Shown piece by piece: positions 8,670 to 19,672 of a stretch of DNA of 64,000 nucleotides. The DNA lies in assembly GCF_004135285.1 (NCBI RefSeq), contig NZ_CP035494.1, positions 992,001 through 1,056,000 on the forward strand, read 5' to 3'. The translations under genes and the position numbers were made by a program. Within the stretch, counting starts at the first letter, position 1. Each line of letters starts with the position of its first letter. The notes beneath the pieces were generated by a model. The model searched no databases. It was not told the DNA's origin and saw nothing but the letters and a program-made list of their open reading frames with translations. Source of the DNA: Microbacterium protaetiae (GTDB lineage: Bacteria; Actinomycetota; Actinomycetes; Actinomycetales; Microbacteriaceae).

Positions 8670-10151
8670 ATGACCATTCCCCAGACCACGACCGGGTTCG
8701 CTCCCGGGCGGCTGTACATCGGCGGCGACTGGCGTGACGCCTCCGACGGCGCGCGCCAAGACGTGATAAATCCCGCCACCGGACACAAGATCACGGATGT
8801 CGCGCGCGCGACGACCGCTGACGTCGATGCCGCCGTCGCCGCAGCCCGCGCGGCGTTCGACTCCGGCGTATGGTCGGGGCGTTCCAGCCGCGAGCGTGCG
8901 CGCGTGCTGCAGCGTGCGTACGAGCTCATGCGCGAGCGCACCGACGAGCTTGCACGTGCCGAATCAGTGAACGTCGGCAAGCCGATCACCCTCGCGCAGT
9001 TCGTCGACGTCAACAACGCGGCCGAGCTCTTCGAGTACTACGCGAGCCTGGGCCACCACCTCGACGGCGCGGTGCGCGAGACCACCGGCGACACCCACGC
9101 CTATGTGAAGAAGGAGCCCTTCGGCGTGGTCGCCGCGATCACGCCGTTCAACTTTCCGCTGATCCTGTCGAGCTCGAAGATCGCGCCCGCGCTGATCGCC
9201 GGCAACGCCATCGTGCACAAGCCGGCATCGACCACGCCTCTCTCGGCGCTGCTGATGGCCGAGATCCTCGCCGAGGCCGGCGTGCCCGACGGTGTCTACA
9301 ACGTGGTGACCGGCTCGGGCTCGGCGATCGGCGATCACCTCGTCTCGCACCCCGACGTCGACAAGGTCGCCTTCACCGGATCGACCGCGGTCGGCGCACA
9401 TGCGGCATCCCTCGCCGCTTCAGCGCTGACCCCGTTCACGGCCGAATTGGGCGGCAACGCCGCGAACATCCTGTTCGCCGATGCCGACCTCGATCAGGCG
9501 ATTCAGACGGTCATCTCGGCGTTCGTGTTCAACACGGGGCAGTTCTGCATGGCCGGTCCGCGGCTGCTGGTCGAGCGACCGATCTACGAGACGGTGCTGG
9601 GCATTCTGCGCGAAGCGGTGCCGCAGGTGCCGTTCGGTGATCCGTCCGACCCGGCGACCGTCATCGGCCCGCTCGCCAGCGCCGATCAGCTCGAGAAGGT
9701 CACGGGCATGGTGCAACGGGCCAAGGATGCCGGTGCCACGGTCATCGTCGGAGGCGAGACGGCCGATCTCGGCGGCGGGTTCTACTTCCGCCCGACGGTG
9801 CTGGCCGATCTGCCGGCCGACGCGGAGGCAGTGGCCGAGGAGGTCTTCGGCCCGGTGCTGACCGTCGAGCCGTTCGAGAGCGAAGACGAGGCCGTGGTGC
9901 TGGCCAACGGCACGGCGTACGGCCTGGCCTCAGGCATCCAGACCCGCGATCTCGCCAAGGCGCACCGCGTCGCAGCCCGGCTGCAGGCGGGCATCACCTG
10001 GATCAACGGCTGGGCGCTGATGGACCCGTCGGTGCCGTTCGGCGGCGTGAAGTCGTCGGGCTGGGGACGCGAGGGCGGCCCGGAAGCCATGGAGTCGTAC
10101 CAGCGGTCGCACTCCATCGTGTTCAATCTGGCCCAGGGCGCCGCCGGCTGA
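8670..10151 (+). CDS. NAD(P)-dependent aldehyde dehydrogenase (candidate vanillin dehydrogenase)
   Basis: 493 residues, full-length ALDH. Cofactor and active-site motifs: PFNFPL (159-164), KPA (184-186), FTGST (235-239), general base Glu259 in ELGGN and catalytic Cys293 in GQFCMAG. Strong ribosome site GAGGAG. Oxidises an aldehyde to the acid. Sequence alone does not separate vanillin, betaine-aldehyde and similar substrates; the metF-purU-ligM-like genes that follow and the CoA ligase upstream make vanillin to vanillate the best guess. It lies 33 bp after the hydrolase gene and could be cotranscribed. Its stop codon sits in a 21-bp tandem repeat. Confidence 0.92.
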   Translation: MTIPQTTTGFAPGRLYIGGDWRDASDGARQDVINPATGHKITDVARATTADVDAAVAAARAAFDSGVWSGRSSRERARVLQRAYELMRERTDELARAESVNVGKPITLAQFVDVNNAAELFEYYASLGHHLDGAVRETTGDTHAYVKKEPFGVVAAITPFNFPLILSSSKIAPALIAGNAIVHKPASTTPLSALLMAEILAEAGVPDGVYNVVTGSGSAIGDHLVSHPDVDKVAFTGSTAVGAHAASLAASALTPFTAELGGNAANILFADADLDQAIQTVISAFVFNTGQFCMAGPRLLVERPIYETVLGILREAVPQVPFGDPSDPATVIGPLASADQLEKVTGMVQRAKDAGATVIVGGETADLGGGFYFRPTVLADLPADAEAVAEEVFGPVLTVEPFESEDEAVVLANGTAYGLASGIQTRDLAKAHRVAARLQAGITWINGWALMDPSVPFGGVKSSGWGREGGPEAMESYQRSHSIVFNLAQGAAG

Positions 10152-10198
10152 GCGGAGGGCGCCGCCGGCTGAGCGGAGGGCGCCGCCAGCTGAGCGGC
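10136..10198 (+). repeat. three 21-bp tandem repeats spanning the ALDH stop codon
   Basis: Unit GGGCGCCGCCGGCTGAGCGG plus A at 10136-10156 and 10157-10177, and a variant at 10178-10198. Because 21 is divisible by three, the TGA stop is present three times in the same frame. Probably replication slippage. It effectively forms a triple stop. Confidence 0.85.
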
Positions 10199-10354
10199 AT
10201 CCGCCGTTCAGCTCGCAGGACGATCTGTCACCGGCCCCGCAACACGCCGGGGTCTTCGGCCGCCCGGGCACGTTCGTCCTGCGGGGTGAACACGCCGCAC
10301 ACCGGGAGAATGCGGGATGCCGCGACCGCACATGCCCCGCAGGCAAACTCCCTC

Positions 10355-10383
10355 TTGTCATTACCTATGGCCATAGGTAATGT
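10355..10383 (+). promoter_or_regulatory. candidate promoter embedded in a perfect 24-bp palindrome
   Basis: A perfect palindrome fills 10359-10382: CATTACCTATGG followed by its reverse complement. TTGTCA (10355-10360) and TAATGT (10378-10383), 17 bases apart, could be the -35 and -10 boxes. It sits about 50 bp before metF. A dimeric repressor is expected; the PadR-type gene at 13838 is the nearest candidate. The rest of the 10199-10431 gap shows nothing else. Confidence 0.65.
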
Positions 10384-10431
10384 AACGAGTGAGCGCAGCG
10401 ACGCGCTCCCTGTGACCCGGAAGGACCCGAC

Positions 10432-11307
10432 GTGGCAGCTCACTCCCCCGCCCCCGACACCACCGCCGCCCTGCAGCTGCTCGACGGCTTCTCGCTCGAG
10501 ATGACCGGCAAAGACGTCCCCGGGCTCGAAGAGGCGGCACAGGCGATTCCGGCCGGCACCAAGATCAACGTGACCTTCCTGGGCAACGAAGACCTCGAGA
10601 TGCGGGTCGCGGCCGCCAAGCGGGTCAAAGAACTGGGCTTCACGCCGGTTCCGCACATCTCGGCCCGCCGCATCGCGTCGCAGGCCCAGCTCGAAGAGTT
10701 CCTGTCGGCGCTGCACGGGGTCGGCGCGACCGATCACATCTTCTGCGTGGGTGGCGACCCGGCCACCCCCGAGGGGCCGTACGCCGACTCGCTGAGCGTG
10801 ATCCGCAGCGGCATCCTGCCTGACTACGGCGTGAAAGAGGTGTCGATCGCCGGCTATCCCGAGGGACATCCCGACATCCCCACCGATGTGCTTTGGCAGC
10901 ACCTGGGTGACAAGTCGGCCGCGCTGACAGCGCAGGGGCTGGATGCTGTCATTCTGACCCAGTTCGCGTTCGACACCGACCCCGTCACCGCCTGGATCGA
11001 CCAGGTGCGCTCCCGCGGGATCGACACGCAGATCCGCATCGGCACCCCGGGGCCGGCGGGGATCAAGCGACTCCTCGGCTTCGCCCGACGCTTCGGCATC
11101 GGCGCGAATGCCATGATCGTGAAGAAGTATGGATTCAGCCTGACCAACCTGATGGGCACTGCCGGTCCTGACCGGTTCGTGACCGATCTGTCGGCCCTGC
11201 TTGCGCAGGACCCGGCATCGGGTAGCGTCAAGCTCCACTTCTACACCTTCGGCGGACTGCTGGCCACCGCGAACTGGGCCCGCGGGTTCGTCGCGGAACG
11301 AGCCTGA
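10432..11307 (+). CDS. metF: methylenetetrahydrofolate reductase family (MetF-like)
   Basis: 291 residues from a GTG with AAGGA eight bases upstream. FAD-dependent MTHFR barrel: INVTFLGNEDLEMRVAAA, PHISARRIAS (conserved PHI[ST]AR), HIFCVGGDPATPEGPY, then FDTDPVTAWIDQVRSRGI and KKYGFSLTNLMGTAGPDRF; the C-terminal HFYTFGGL matches the family end. In this context it probably runs oxidatively, turning the 5-methyl-THF made by the O-demethylase into 5,10-methylene-THF, as MetF does beside LigM in vanillate-degrading sphingomonads. It is shorter and more divergent than biosynthetic MetF, which fits a dedicated catabolic copy. Eleven bases separate it from purU. Confidence 0.88.
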   Translation: MAAHSPAPDTTAALQLLDGFSLEMTGKDVPGLEEAAQAIPAGTKINVTFLGNEDLEMRVAAAKRVKELGFTPVPHISARRIASQAQLEEFLSALHGVGATDHIFCVGGDPATPEGPYADSLSVIRSGILPDYGVKEVSIAGYPEGHPDIPTDVLWQHLGDKSAALTAQGLDAVILTQFAFDTDPVTAWIDQVRSRGIDTQIRIGTPGPAGIKRLLGFARRFGIGANAMIVKKYGFSLTNLMGTAGPDRFVTDLSALLAQDPASGSVKLHFYTFGGLLATANWARGFVAERA

Positions 11308-11318
11308 GGAGGCCCCGA

Positions 11319-13669
<2,351 letters not shown>

Positions 13670-13837
13670 CCGGGTCTCGAACGCGGCGGGGCTGCGGCAT
13701 CCCTACCCCGCCGCGTTCAGCTCGCAGGACGCTTTCGCGATCCCGGGCGTGTCGCCCGGCGTGTTGTACCGGCTGCAACGAAATCTCCTGCGAACCGAAC
13801 GGCCCGATAACCTCGATGCGGAGGCGGAAGGAGCGGC

Positions 13838-14440
13838 ATGAGCCTGCGCTACGCACTGTTGGCCATCTTGCGGGTCGGCCCACTCTCTGGCTATGACCTG
13901 CAGAAGCAGTTCTCACAGTCGGTCGGACACGTCTGGCATGCGCCCGACTCGCAGATCTATCCCGAGCTGCGCAAGATGCAGGCCGACGGCCTCATCGAGG
14001 GGGAAGAGCAGCTGCGCGGACAGCGCGGGATGCGACGGGTCTACCACGTGACCGAGGCGGGCGACCGCGCCTACCAGGAGTGGATGGCCTCACCCCTGGA
14101 CTACCAGCGGGTGCGCGACCCTGCGCACCTGCGTGCCGCCTACCTTGAGAACACGACCCCCGAGGCGGCCCGCGACTTTCTGCACCGGCACATCGCGTAC
14201 TGGGAGAGCGAGCTCGAGGCGTTCCAGGGCGAACTCGATCACATCGAGCGCATGGACAGCATGATGCTCAATCGGCGTCTGGCCGTCATCCCACCCGACG
14301 AGCACGAGGCCGCCATCGAGTACAAGCGCTTCTCATACGAGGGACTGGCCGAGCGGGCACGCGGCGAGATCGCGTGGGCGCGCCGGGGGTTGGCGCTCGT
14401 CGACCGGCTCGAGAGGGTGGATGCCGCGGCCCGACCGTGA
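13838..14440 (+). CDS. PadR-family transcriptional regulator (VanR-like candidate)
   Basis: 200 residues. N-terminal winged helix (LRYALLAILRVGPLSGYDLQKQF, IYPELRKMQADGLI, RRVYHVTEAGDRAYQEW; residues 3-85) and a C-terminal helical dimer domain as in PadR subfamily I proteins. GGAAGGAG ribosome site. PadR-type repressors govern phenolic-acid and vanillate genes in several Gram-positive bacteria. Its position after the demethylase set and beside the MFS gene fits that role; the perfect palindrome at 10359-10382 is a candidate site. It converges with the MFS gene, 15 bp apart. Confidence 0.92.
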   Translation: MSLRYALLAILRVGPLSGYDLQKQFSQSVGHVWHAPDSQIYPELRKMQADGLIEGEEQLRGQRGMRRVYHVTEAGDRAYQEWMASPLDYQRVRDPAHLRAAYLENTTPEAARDFLHRHIAYWESELEAFQGELDHIERMDSMMLNRRLAVIPPDEHEAAIEYKRFSYEGLAERARGEIAWARRGLALVDRLERVDAAARP

Positions 14441-14455
14441 GCGCAGAAGTCCGCC

Positions 14456-15925
14456 TCACGGCGACACCTCCTCGAGCACCCGGTTTCTCGTGTGCACGGT
14501 GAACTGGGCGAGCACCGACGCCACGATGAGGAACGACGAGATCAGCAGTAGCGCCCAGGTCACCGACAGGTGCGGGATCAGCGGTGCGAGCACCATGATC
14601 CCGATGCCGCCGCCGAGATGGCCGACGCCGTCGACGATCGCGAATCCGGTCGAGCGGGCGCGCGTCGGGAAGTTCTCGGCTGTCAGCGCATAGGTCGGTG
14701 AGACCCACAGGTTGAATCCGGCGAAGATGAGGATCGCGCCGATGAAATCCATCGCGAGCGACTGCCCGCCCACGGCGATGATGACGGCGCCGATGAACGT
14801 CACCACCGTGGCAACCGGCAGCCAGTACCGGCGCTCGAGCTTCTCGACGATGAACGACATCACAATCGCCTCGCCGACGAACCCGAGCGTGCCCACGGCG
14901 GCGACAACTCCTGCCTCGGGAGGACTGAAACTCAGCGAGGTGAGCACCGAGGTGAATCCGGCGGCATACGCATACACGGTGATGTACCCGAAGAACCAGA
15001 GGAAGAACAGCAGGATCATCCGCCGCAGATACACCGGGTTGCCGAAGATGTCGGCGTAGGGCACGCTTCGCGCGGGCGGCCAGTGCGTCGGCACGCCCTC
15101 CAGGGTTGGTTCGGCCAGAGCGTTGCGCCGGGCAGCGCGCTCCTCCATGGCCGCCGCGATCTTCTCAGCCTCTGCAATGCGGCCGCGCTGCAGCAGCCAG
15201 CGCGGCGATTCGGGCAGCTGAAACCGCAGCACTATCGCTATCACGGCCAGGATCGCCCCGATCGCGTACATCCAGCGCCATCCGGTCTCCAGCCCGAGCG
15301 CGAACGGCAGACCGGCCGGCCAGGGTTCCGGCGCCGTGGTCAGGAACAGCCCGAGCCAGATGCCGAAGAAGGCGCCCAACGCCGACATGATGAAGATCAC
15401 AGTGGTGAACTTCGCACGGGACTGCTTGGGCGAGACCTCGCCGATGTACGTGTTCACGATCGCCAGATCGGCGCCGATGCCGATGCCGGTGACGATCCGC
15501 GAAATGGTGAAGTTCACGTAATCGCCGGCCAGCGCCGTGTACAGCGAGCCGAGTCCGGTGATCAGCATCGTGATCAGCAGCATGTTGCGCCGGCCGATCC
15601 GGTCGGACAGTGGCGAGAGCACGAGTGTGCCCACGACGTACCCGACCAGGTTCAGCAGCGTCGGCAGCGGCAGCGATGCGAGCGCGCTCTCGGGGGTGCA
15701 GCCGGGCACCAGCTGCACGCAGGTCTGCACGAACGACACGTTGATGTCGAAGATGTCGTAGAACGTGAACAGGAATCCCAGCCCGACGATGACCAGGAAA
15801 GCCGGTGAGAGCGACCAGGTGCGAATGCGATCGAGCCGTGCCATCACGTAGCGGGATGCCTCGGGGATGGGCTCGCCGAGTCTGCGCCGGCTGGCAGGGC
15901 CGACGGCGCCCACCGTGCCGCTCAT
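14456..15925 (-). CDS. MFS transporter, sugar/aromatic-acid:H+ symporter type
   Basis: 489 residues, 12 predicted membrane helices with a cytoplasmic N-terminus. Family marks are LSDRIGRRNMLL in the first intracellular loop, RIVTGIGIGADLAIV with the adjacent helix, and PESPRWLLQRGR after helix 6, typical of the sugar-porter/metabolite:H+ symporter branch. Likely inner-membrane uptake of an organic acid or sugar; next to PadR and the demethylase block, vanillate or a related acid is plausible. Its ATG overlaps the stop of a 12-codon ORF that has a much better ribosome site (15922-15960), so translation may be coupled. Confidence 0.9.
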   Translation of the reverse strand: MSGTVGAVGPASRRRLGEPIPEASRYVMARLDRIRTWSLSPAFLVIVGLGFLFTFYDIFDINVSFVQTCVQLVPGCTPESALASLPLPTLLNLVGYVVGTLVLSPLSDRIGRRNMLLITMLITGLGSLYTALAGDYVNFTISRIVTGIGIGADLAIVNTYIGEVSPKQSRAKFTTVIFIMSALGAFFGIWLGLFLTTAPEPWPAGLPFALGLETGWRWMYAIGAILAVIAIVLRFQLPESPRWLLQRGRIAEAEKIAAAMEERAARRNALAEPTLEGVPTHWPPARSVPYADIFGNPVYLRRMILLFFLWFFGYITVYAYAAGFTSVLTSLSFSPPEAGVVAAVGTLGFVGEAIVMSFIVEKLERRYWLPVATVVTFIGAVIIAVGGQSLAMDFIGAILIFAGFNLWVSPTYALTAENFPTRARSTGFAIVDGVGHLGGGIGIMVLAPLIPHLSVTWALLLISSFLIVASVLAQFTVHTRNRVLEEVSP

Positions 15926-15960
15926 GATGTCGTCCCGCGCGTGGAAACCGTGCCGTACAT
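15922..15960 (-). CDS. 12-residue leader ORF coupled to the MFS gene
   Basis: ATG at 15960 behind AAAGGGG, reading MYGTVSTRGTTS and ending in a TGA that overlaps the MFS start codon as ATGA. The MFS gene itself has only a weak ribosome site, so this short ORF may deliver ribosomes to it. No known leader-peptide residue pattern is visible. The rest of the 15961-16113 gap holds nothing recognised. Confidence 0.4.
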   Translation of the reverse strand: MYGTVSTRGTTS

Positions 15961-16113
15961 GTCCGTTCCCCTTTCACTGCGTCGTGATCAGGTCCGGTCA
16001 GGACCGGTGTCACACGCGGCTTCGGGCGGGATGTCGCGGGCAACGCCGAGGCTGCCAGGCGGTCGGAAACTTACCACCGCACAAGCCCGGTTGGCCGGGT
16101 TCGTGCGAATTCC

Positions 16114-18810
16114 TCAGGAAGGTTCGGCGGTGTGGCTGCTGTGCCCCACCGGCAGCACCACGTCATGCCCGGGGAGCACGAGCCGGGCAGCGATGCCGTG
16201 GGGAATGTCCACGGTGACGGATGCCGCGTCCGCACCGCGCTGCCACTCCACCCCGATGCGCCCATACGGAGTACCCACCTGGGTGCGCACGTGCTGCAGC
16301 CCCGAGTCGAGGTCGGGCTCGATCACCGCCGTCCGGTAGCCGGGCGAGGTGGAGCGGATGCCGGCGACGCGCCGATACAGCCAGTCGTCGACGCTTCCCG
16401 GTGCGTAGTGGTTGAGCGAGGCCGGGCGGATGACCCCCTCGGGCGAGACAGCGTCCCAGTTCTCCCAGATCGTCGTCGCCCCGTGGTCGACCTCGTACAG
16501 CCACGACGGCATCTCACGCTGCCACAGCAGCGTGCGCGCGAGAGCCGGGTACCCGTGATCCCACAGCACGTCGAGCAGATACGGCGTGGAGAGAAACCCG
16601 GTGTCCAGACGGTCGCCGCGGGCGTGCACGAGCTCGACGAGCCGCGCGGCGGTCGCCGACCGGCGCGCGGGCGGCACCATGTCGAAGGTGAGAGCAAGGA
16701 CGTAGAGTCCCTGCAACCGCACCGGCAGATCGCCTGCGGCATCCACATACTCGGCCGCGAAGGCGGCGCGCACTTCGGCCGCGCGATCGGTGAGTTCCGC
16801 TGCCTCATTCGATCGGCCGAGCACTCCGGCCATGGCCGCGGCAAGGCTCAGTGTCTGCGCCTGGAACATCGGCGCGATGTATTCGCCGGTCAGCGCCGGC
16901 GCTATGCCGATGGCCTCGTGCAGGGGTCGCCCGCGCAGGGTCGACGGGGTCAGCCAGTCGCCGAACTGCTCCCCCGTGTTGTAGAGCAGCGCCTGGTGGC
17001 GGCGCTGGGCAGCTGTCAGCTCGACGCCGTGCAGTCGCGTCGGCAGTTCGGATGCCGCCGTCTCACGCTGGTACGCGATCCACCGGCACACCGCGGCGTA
17101 GTTGTCCTCCAGCAGGCGGCGGTCCCCGGTGCGCTCATACAGCGTCCAGGGCACTATCGCGATGGCGTCACTCCAGCCGGCGGCGGCGACGATCGAGCCG
17201 ACCCCGTTCGCATCAGCTGCGGCCTGAGCATCGAACGGCGAGCGCGGCGAGAAGATCGGCACCCGTCCGTCGGGCAGCTGGTCGGCGCGCAGGTTGTCGA
17301 GCCAGCGCGAGAGGAACGGCACCACCTGGGCGTTGTTGGTCGCAGCGGCGGCGAAAACCTGCAGATCGCCGGCCCAGCCGGCGCGTTCGCGCTGTGGACA
17401 GTCGGTCGGGATCGACAGGAAGTTGCCGCGCTGACTCCAGACGACATTGTCGTGCAGCCGTTGCAGTCGCGGGTCGGATGCCGCAAACCCGCCCGTCTGC
17501 TCGAGGTCACTGGCCAGCACCACGGCGACGATGTCGCTCGAATCGAGCCGGTCGATTCCGCGGACGCGCACATATCGGAAGCCGTGGAAAGTGAACTCGG
17601 GCTCCCACTGATCGTCCCCGCCGGCGCCGATGAAGACGTCCGCCTGGTCTTTGTTGATGCCCACGATGTTGTCGAACCACGAGCCGTCGGCGGCGAGTGT
17701 CTCGGTGTGCTCGATGACCACCTGCTGGCCGGGCGTGGTCTTGTACAGCCGCACCCGCACCCGGCCGGCGATCACCTGGCCGAAGTCCACGACGAACCCC
17801 GCCGCGGTCTCGACGACCGACACAGCCCTCAGCTCGTGCACGCGACGCACCGGTTCCCCCGCGAAAGGGCGCAACGTGGTGTGATCGTGCCCGGTCTCGC
17901 GCACCGGCCGCCACTCGTCGTCGGCGAATCCGACCCGATTCCAGCCATCGGGGTCGGCGCGCCGGTCGAACCGCTCGCCGATGAAAAGGTCGGCGTACGC
18001 CCACGGACCGGGAGCGCTGCGCGCGTCGGCACCGGATGCTACGACCTGACTCGTACCGTCGGCGTGGTCGATGTGCACCTGCCAGATGGCGGCGGTGCGC
18101 GTACCGAACTGGGCGCTGGACCCGGTCAATCCGATCCGCCCCGCCCACCACCCGTCGGCCAGCGCGAGCGCGAGCACGTTCTCGCCTTCGTGCAACCGCG
18201 CGGTCACGTCGTAGCACTGCACCGACAAGCGGCGCAGGTAGGCATCCGATCCCGGCGCGAGCACCTGGTCGTCGGCGCGCGCACCGTTGACGAACGCGGA
18301 ATACACGCCGTGTGCGGTGGCATACAGACGTGCACGCACCGGTGCGGCATCCAGGGTGAACCGCTGCCGGATCAGCTGCGGCGGGCGCAGCCGCTGTTCG
18401 GGTGCGCCCTCCGGCTCGAGGCCGCGGATCCAGTCGAGAATGCTCCACCGCTCGACGAGGGCGTCCTGCTGCTCGGGCTCGACCCATGCCGCCTGCCAGT
18501 CGGTGACGTGCAGCAGTGCCGTCTCGAACGTCGACTCGGCCCAGGCGGTCCACGCGCCCGCGGTCGTACGGCTGCGCACCCGCCAGGTGTACACCGTGTT
18601 CGAGCGCAGGGGCGTGCCGCGGTATTCGATCAGCGCTGTCTCATGCGAATCGGCGGGTCCCGGTGCCCACACCGGGCCTGCGGCATCCGACACCTGCACC
18701 TCGAAGGCTGCTTGGTCGTGATCGACCAGCCACGTGAAACGAGGCACGGCCGTGCCGAGACCGATCGGCGCCGTCAGGTACTCGACGCGCAGGTCACGGC
18801 AGACGGTCAT
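16114..18810 (-). CDS. alpha-L-rhamnosidase, GH78
   Basis: 898 residues, typical of bacterial GH78. N-terminal beta-sandwich modules (about 1-340), then the (alpha/alpha)6 barrel. The catalytic-acid region PTDCPQRERAGWAGD lies near residues 463-477 and SWLYEVDHGATTIWENWD near 770; SLNHYAPGSVDDWLYRRVAG closes the barrel. There is no signal peptide, so it acts inside the cell on imported rhamnosides and releases L-rhamnose. Last gene of the operon SDR-SDR-FAH-FAH-GH78, 15 bp after the preceding gene. A GH1 beta-glucosidase and a quercetinase-like cupin nearby suggest rutin or similar flavonol rutinosides as substrate; pectin side chains are the alternative. Confidence 0.95.
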   Translation of the reverse strand: MTVCRDLRVEYLTAPIGLGTAVPRFTWLVDHDQAAFEVQVSDAAGPVWAPGPADSHETALIEYRGTPLRSNTVYTWRVRSRTTAGAWTAWAESTFETALLHVTDWQAAWVEPEQQDALVERWSILDWIRGLEPEGAPEQRLRPPQLIRQRFTLDAAPVRARLYATAHGVYSAFVNGARADDQVLAPGSDAYLRRLSVQCYDVTARLHEGENVLALALADGWWAGRIGLTGSSAQFGTRTAAIWQVHIDHADGTSQVVASGADARSAPGPWAYADLFIGERFDRRADPDGWNRVGFADDEWRPVRETGHDHTTLRPFAGEPVRRVHELRAVSVVETAAGFVVDFGQVIAGRVRVRLYKTTPGQQVVIEHTETLAADGSWFDNIVGINKDQADVFIGAGGDDQWEPEFTFHGFRYVRVRGIDRLDSSDIVAVVLASDLEQTGGFAASDPRLQRLHDNVVWSQRGNFLSIPTDCPQRERAGWAGDLQVFAAAATNNAQVVPFLSRWLDNLRADQLPDGRVPIFSPRSPFDAQAAADANGVGSIVAAAGWSDAIAIVPWTLYERTGDRRLLEDNYAAVCRWIAYQRETAASELPTRLHGVELTAAQRRHQALLYNTGEQFGDWLTPSTLRGRPLHEAIGIAPALTGEYIAPMFQAQTLSLAAAMAGVLGRSNEAAELTDRAAEVRAAFAAEYVDAAGDLPVRLQGLYVLALTFDMVPPARRSATAARLVELVHARGDRLDTGFLSTPYLLDVLWDHGYPALARTLLWQREMPSWLYEVDHGATTIWENWDAVSPEGVIRPASLNHYAPGSVDDWLYRRVAGIRSTSPGYRTAVIEPDLDSGLQHVRTQVGTPYGRIGVEWQRGADAASVTVDIPHGIAARLVLPGHDVVLPVGHSSHTAEPS

Positions 18811-18825
18811 GGGGTTCTTTCGCGG

Positions 18826-19668
18826 TCAGGCGAATCGGGTGGTCAGCGTGCCGATGCCCTCGATCTCGCTGACCAGCACGTCGTCGGTGCCGATGAACCT
18901 CGGCGGAGTGCGCCGGTTGCCGATCCCCGAAGGGGTACCCGAGAAGATGATGTCGCCCGGCAACAGCGCACACACTGCTGACAGTCGCACGAGCAGTTCG
19001 GGCACGTCGTAGAGCATCATCGATGTGCGCGAGGACTGCATCCGCTCCCCCGACAGACGGCATCCGATCGCCAGGTCGTCACGGTCGGCCAACTCATCGG
19101 GTGTGACCAGCCACGGGCCGGTGGGCCCGAATCCGGGAAACGACTTGCCCAGGCTGAACTGCGGCGCCGCACCCTGCAGCTGTGTGACCCGCTCAGACAG
19201 GTCCTGCCCGATCGTGAGCCCGGCGACGTGGTCCCAAGCCTGCTCGCGGCCGAGCTGAAAGCCCTCGCGGCCGATGACGACGACCAGTTCGACCTCCCAG
19301 TCCACATGCCCCTCGGGCAGCGATACGACGGTACGCTGCCCGACGATGCAACTGGGGAACTTCGTGAATGTCACAGGCATCGCGTCGGGCGGATACCCCG
19401 CCTCGGCGGCGTGCTCGGCATAGTTCAGTCCGATCGCGAACACCTGCCGCGGGCGCGGAACCGGGGCATCCAGTATCGCGGGATCGAACGGTACGACGGG
19501 AGTGGATGCCGCTTCTGCCCCGCCCTGCGCCCACCGAGTGAACGCAGCCCAGTCATTGAAAAGGGTCTGGGGGTCGGGGCCGAATCGGCCCTGCGATGCT
19601 GCAGCGATGTCGACCGCGCCGTCTTTCATGACCAGAACGGCACGACCGGCGAGGTTGGCCAGCTTCAC
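18826..19668 (-). CDS. fumarylacetoacetate hydrolase (FAH) family protein 1
   Basis: 280 residues from a GTG at 19668, four bases after the previous stop; the longer upstream frame is read from the neighbouring gene. FAH fold: IGLNYAEHAAEAG, metal ligands in the VDWEVELVVVIGR pair of acids and IGQDLSER, then PGDIIFSGTPSGIG and a GIGTLTTRF end. FAH enzymes cleave or hydrate beta-diketo acids with a divalent metal in the cytoplasm. In a rhamnosidase operon a 2,4-diketo-3-deoxy-sugar-acid hydrolase of the non-phosphorylating L-rhamnose route is a sensible guess. Why two FAH proteins are present is unclear. Confidence 0.9.
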   Translation of the reverse strand: MKLANLAGRAVLVMKDGAVDIAAASQGRFGPDPQTLFNDWAAFTRWAQGGAEAASTPVVPFDPAILDAPVPRPRQVFAIGLNYAEHAAEAGYPPDAMPVTFTKFPSCIVGQRTVVSLPEGHVDWEVELVVVIGREGFQLGREQAWDHVAGLTIGQDLSERVTQLQGAAPQFSLGKSFPGFGPTGPWLVTPDELADRDDLAIGCRLSGERMQSSRTSMMLYDVPELLVRLSAVCALLPGDIIFSGTPSGIGNRRTPPRFIGTDDVLVSEIEGIGTLTTRFA

Positions 19669-19672
19669 GCGA

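Noticed and set aside
16132..18981. 949-codon plus-strand open frame
   Set aside because: Antisense shadow of the GH78 gene, which has a full set of family motifs.
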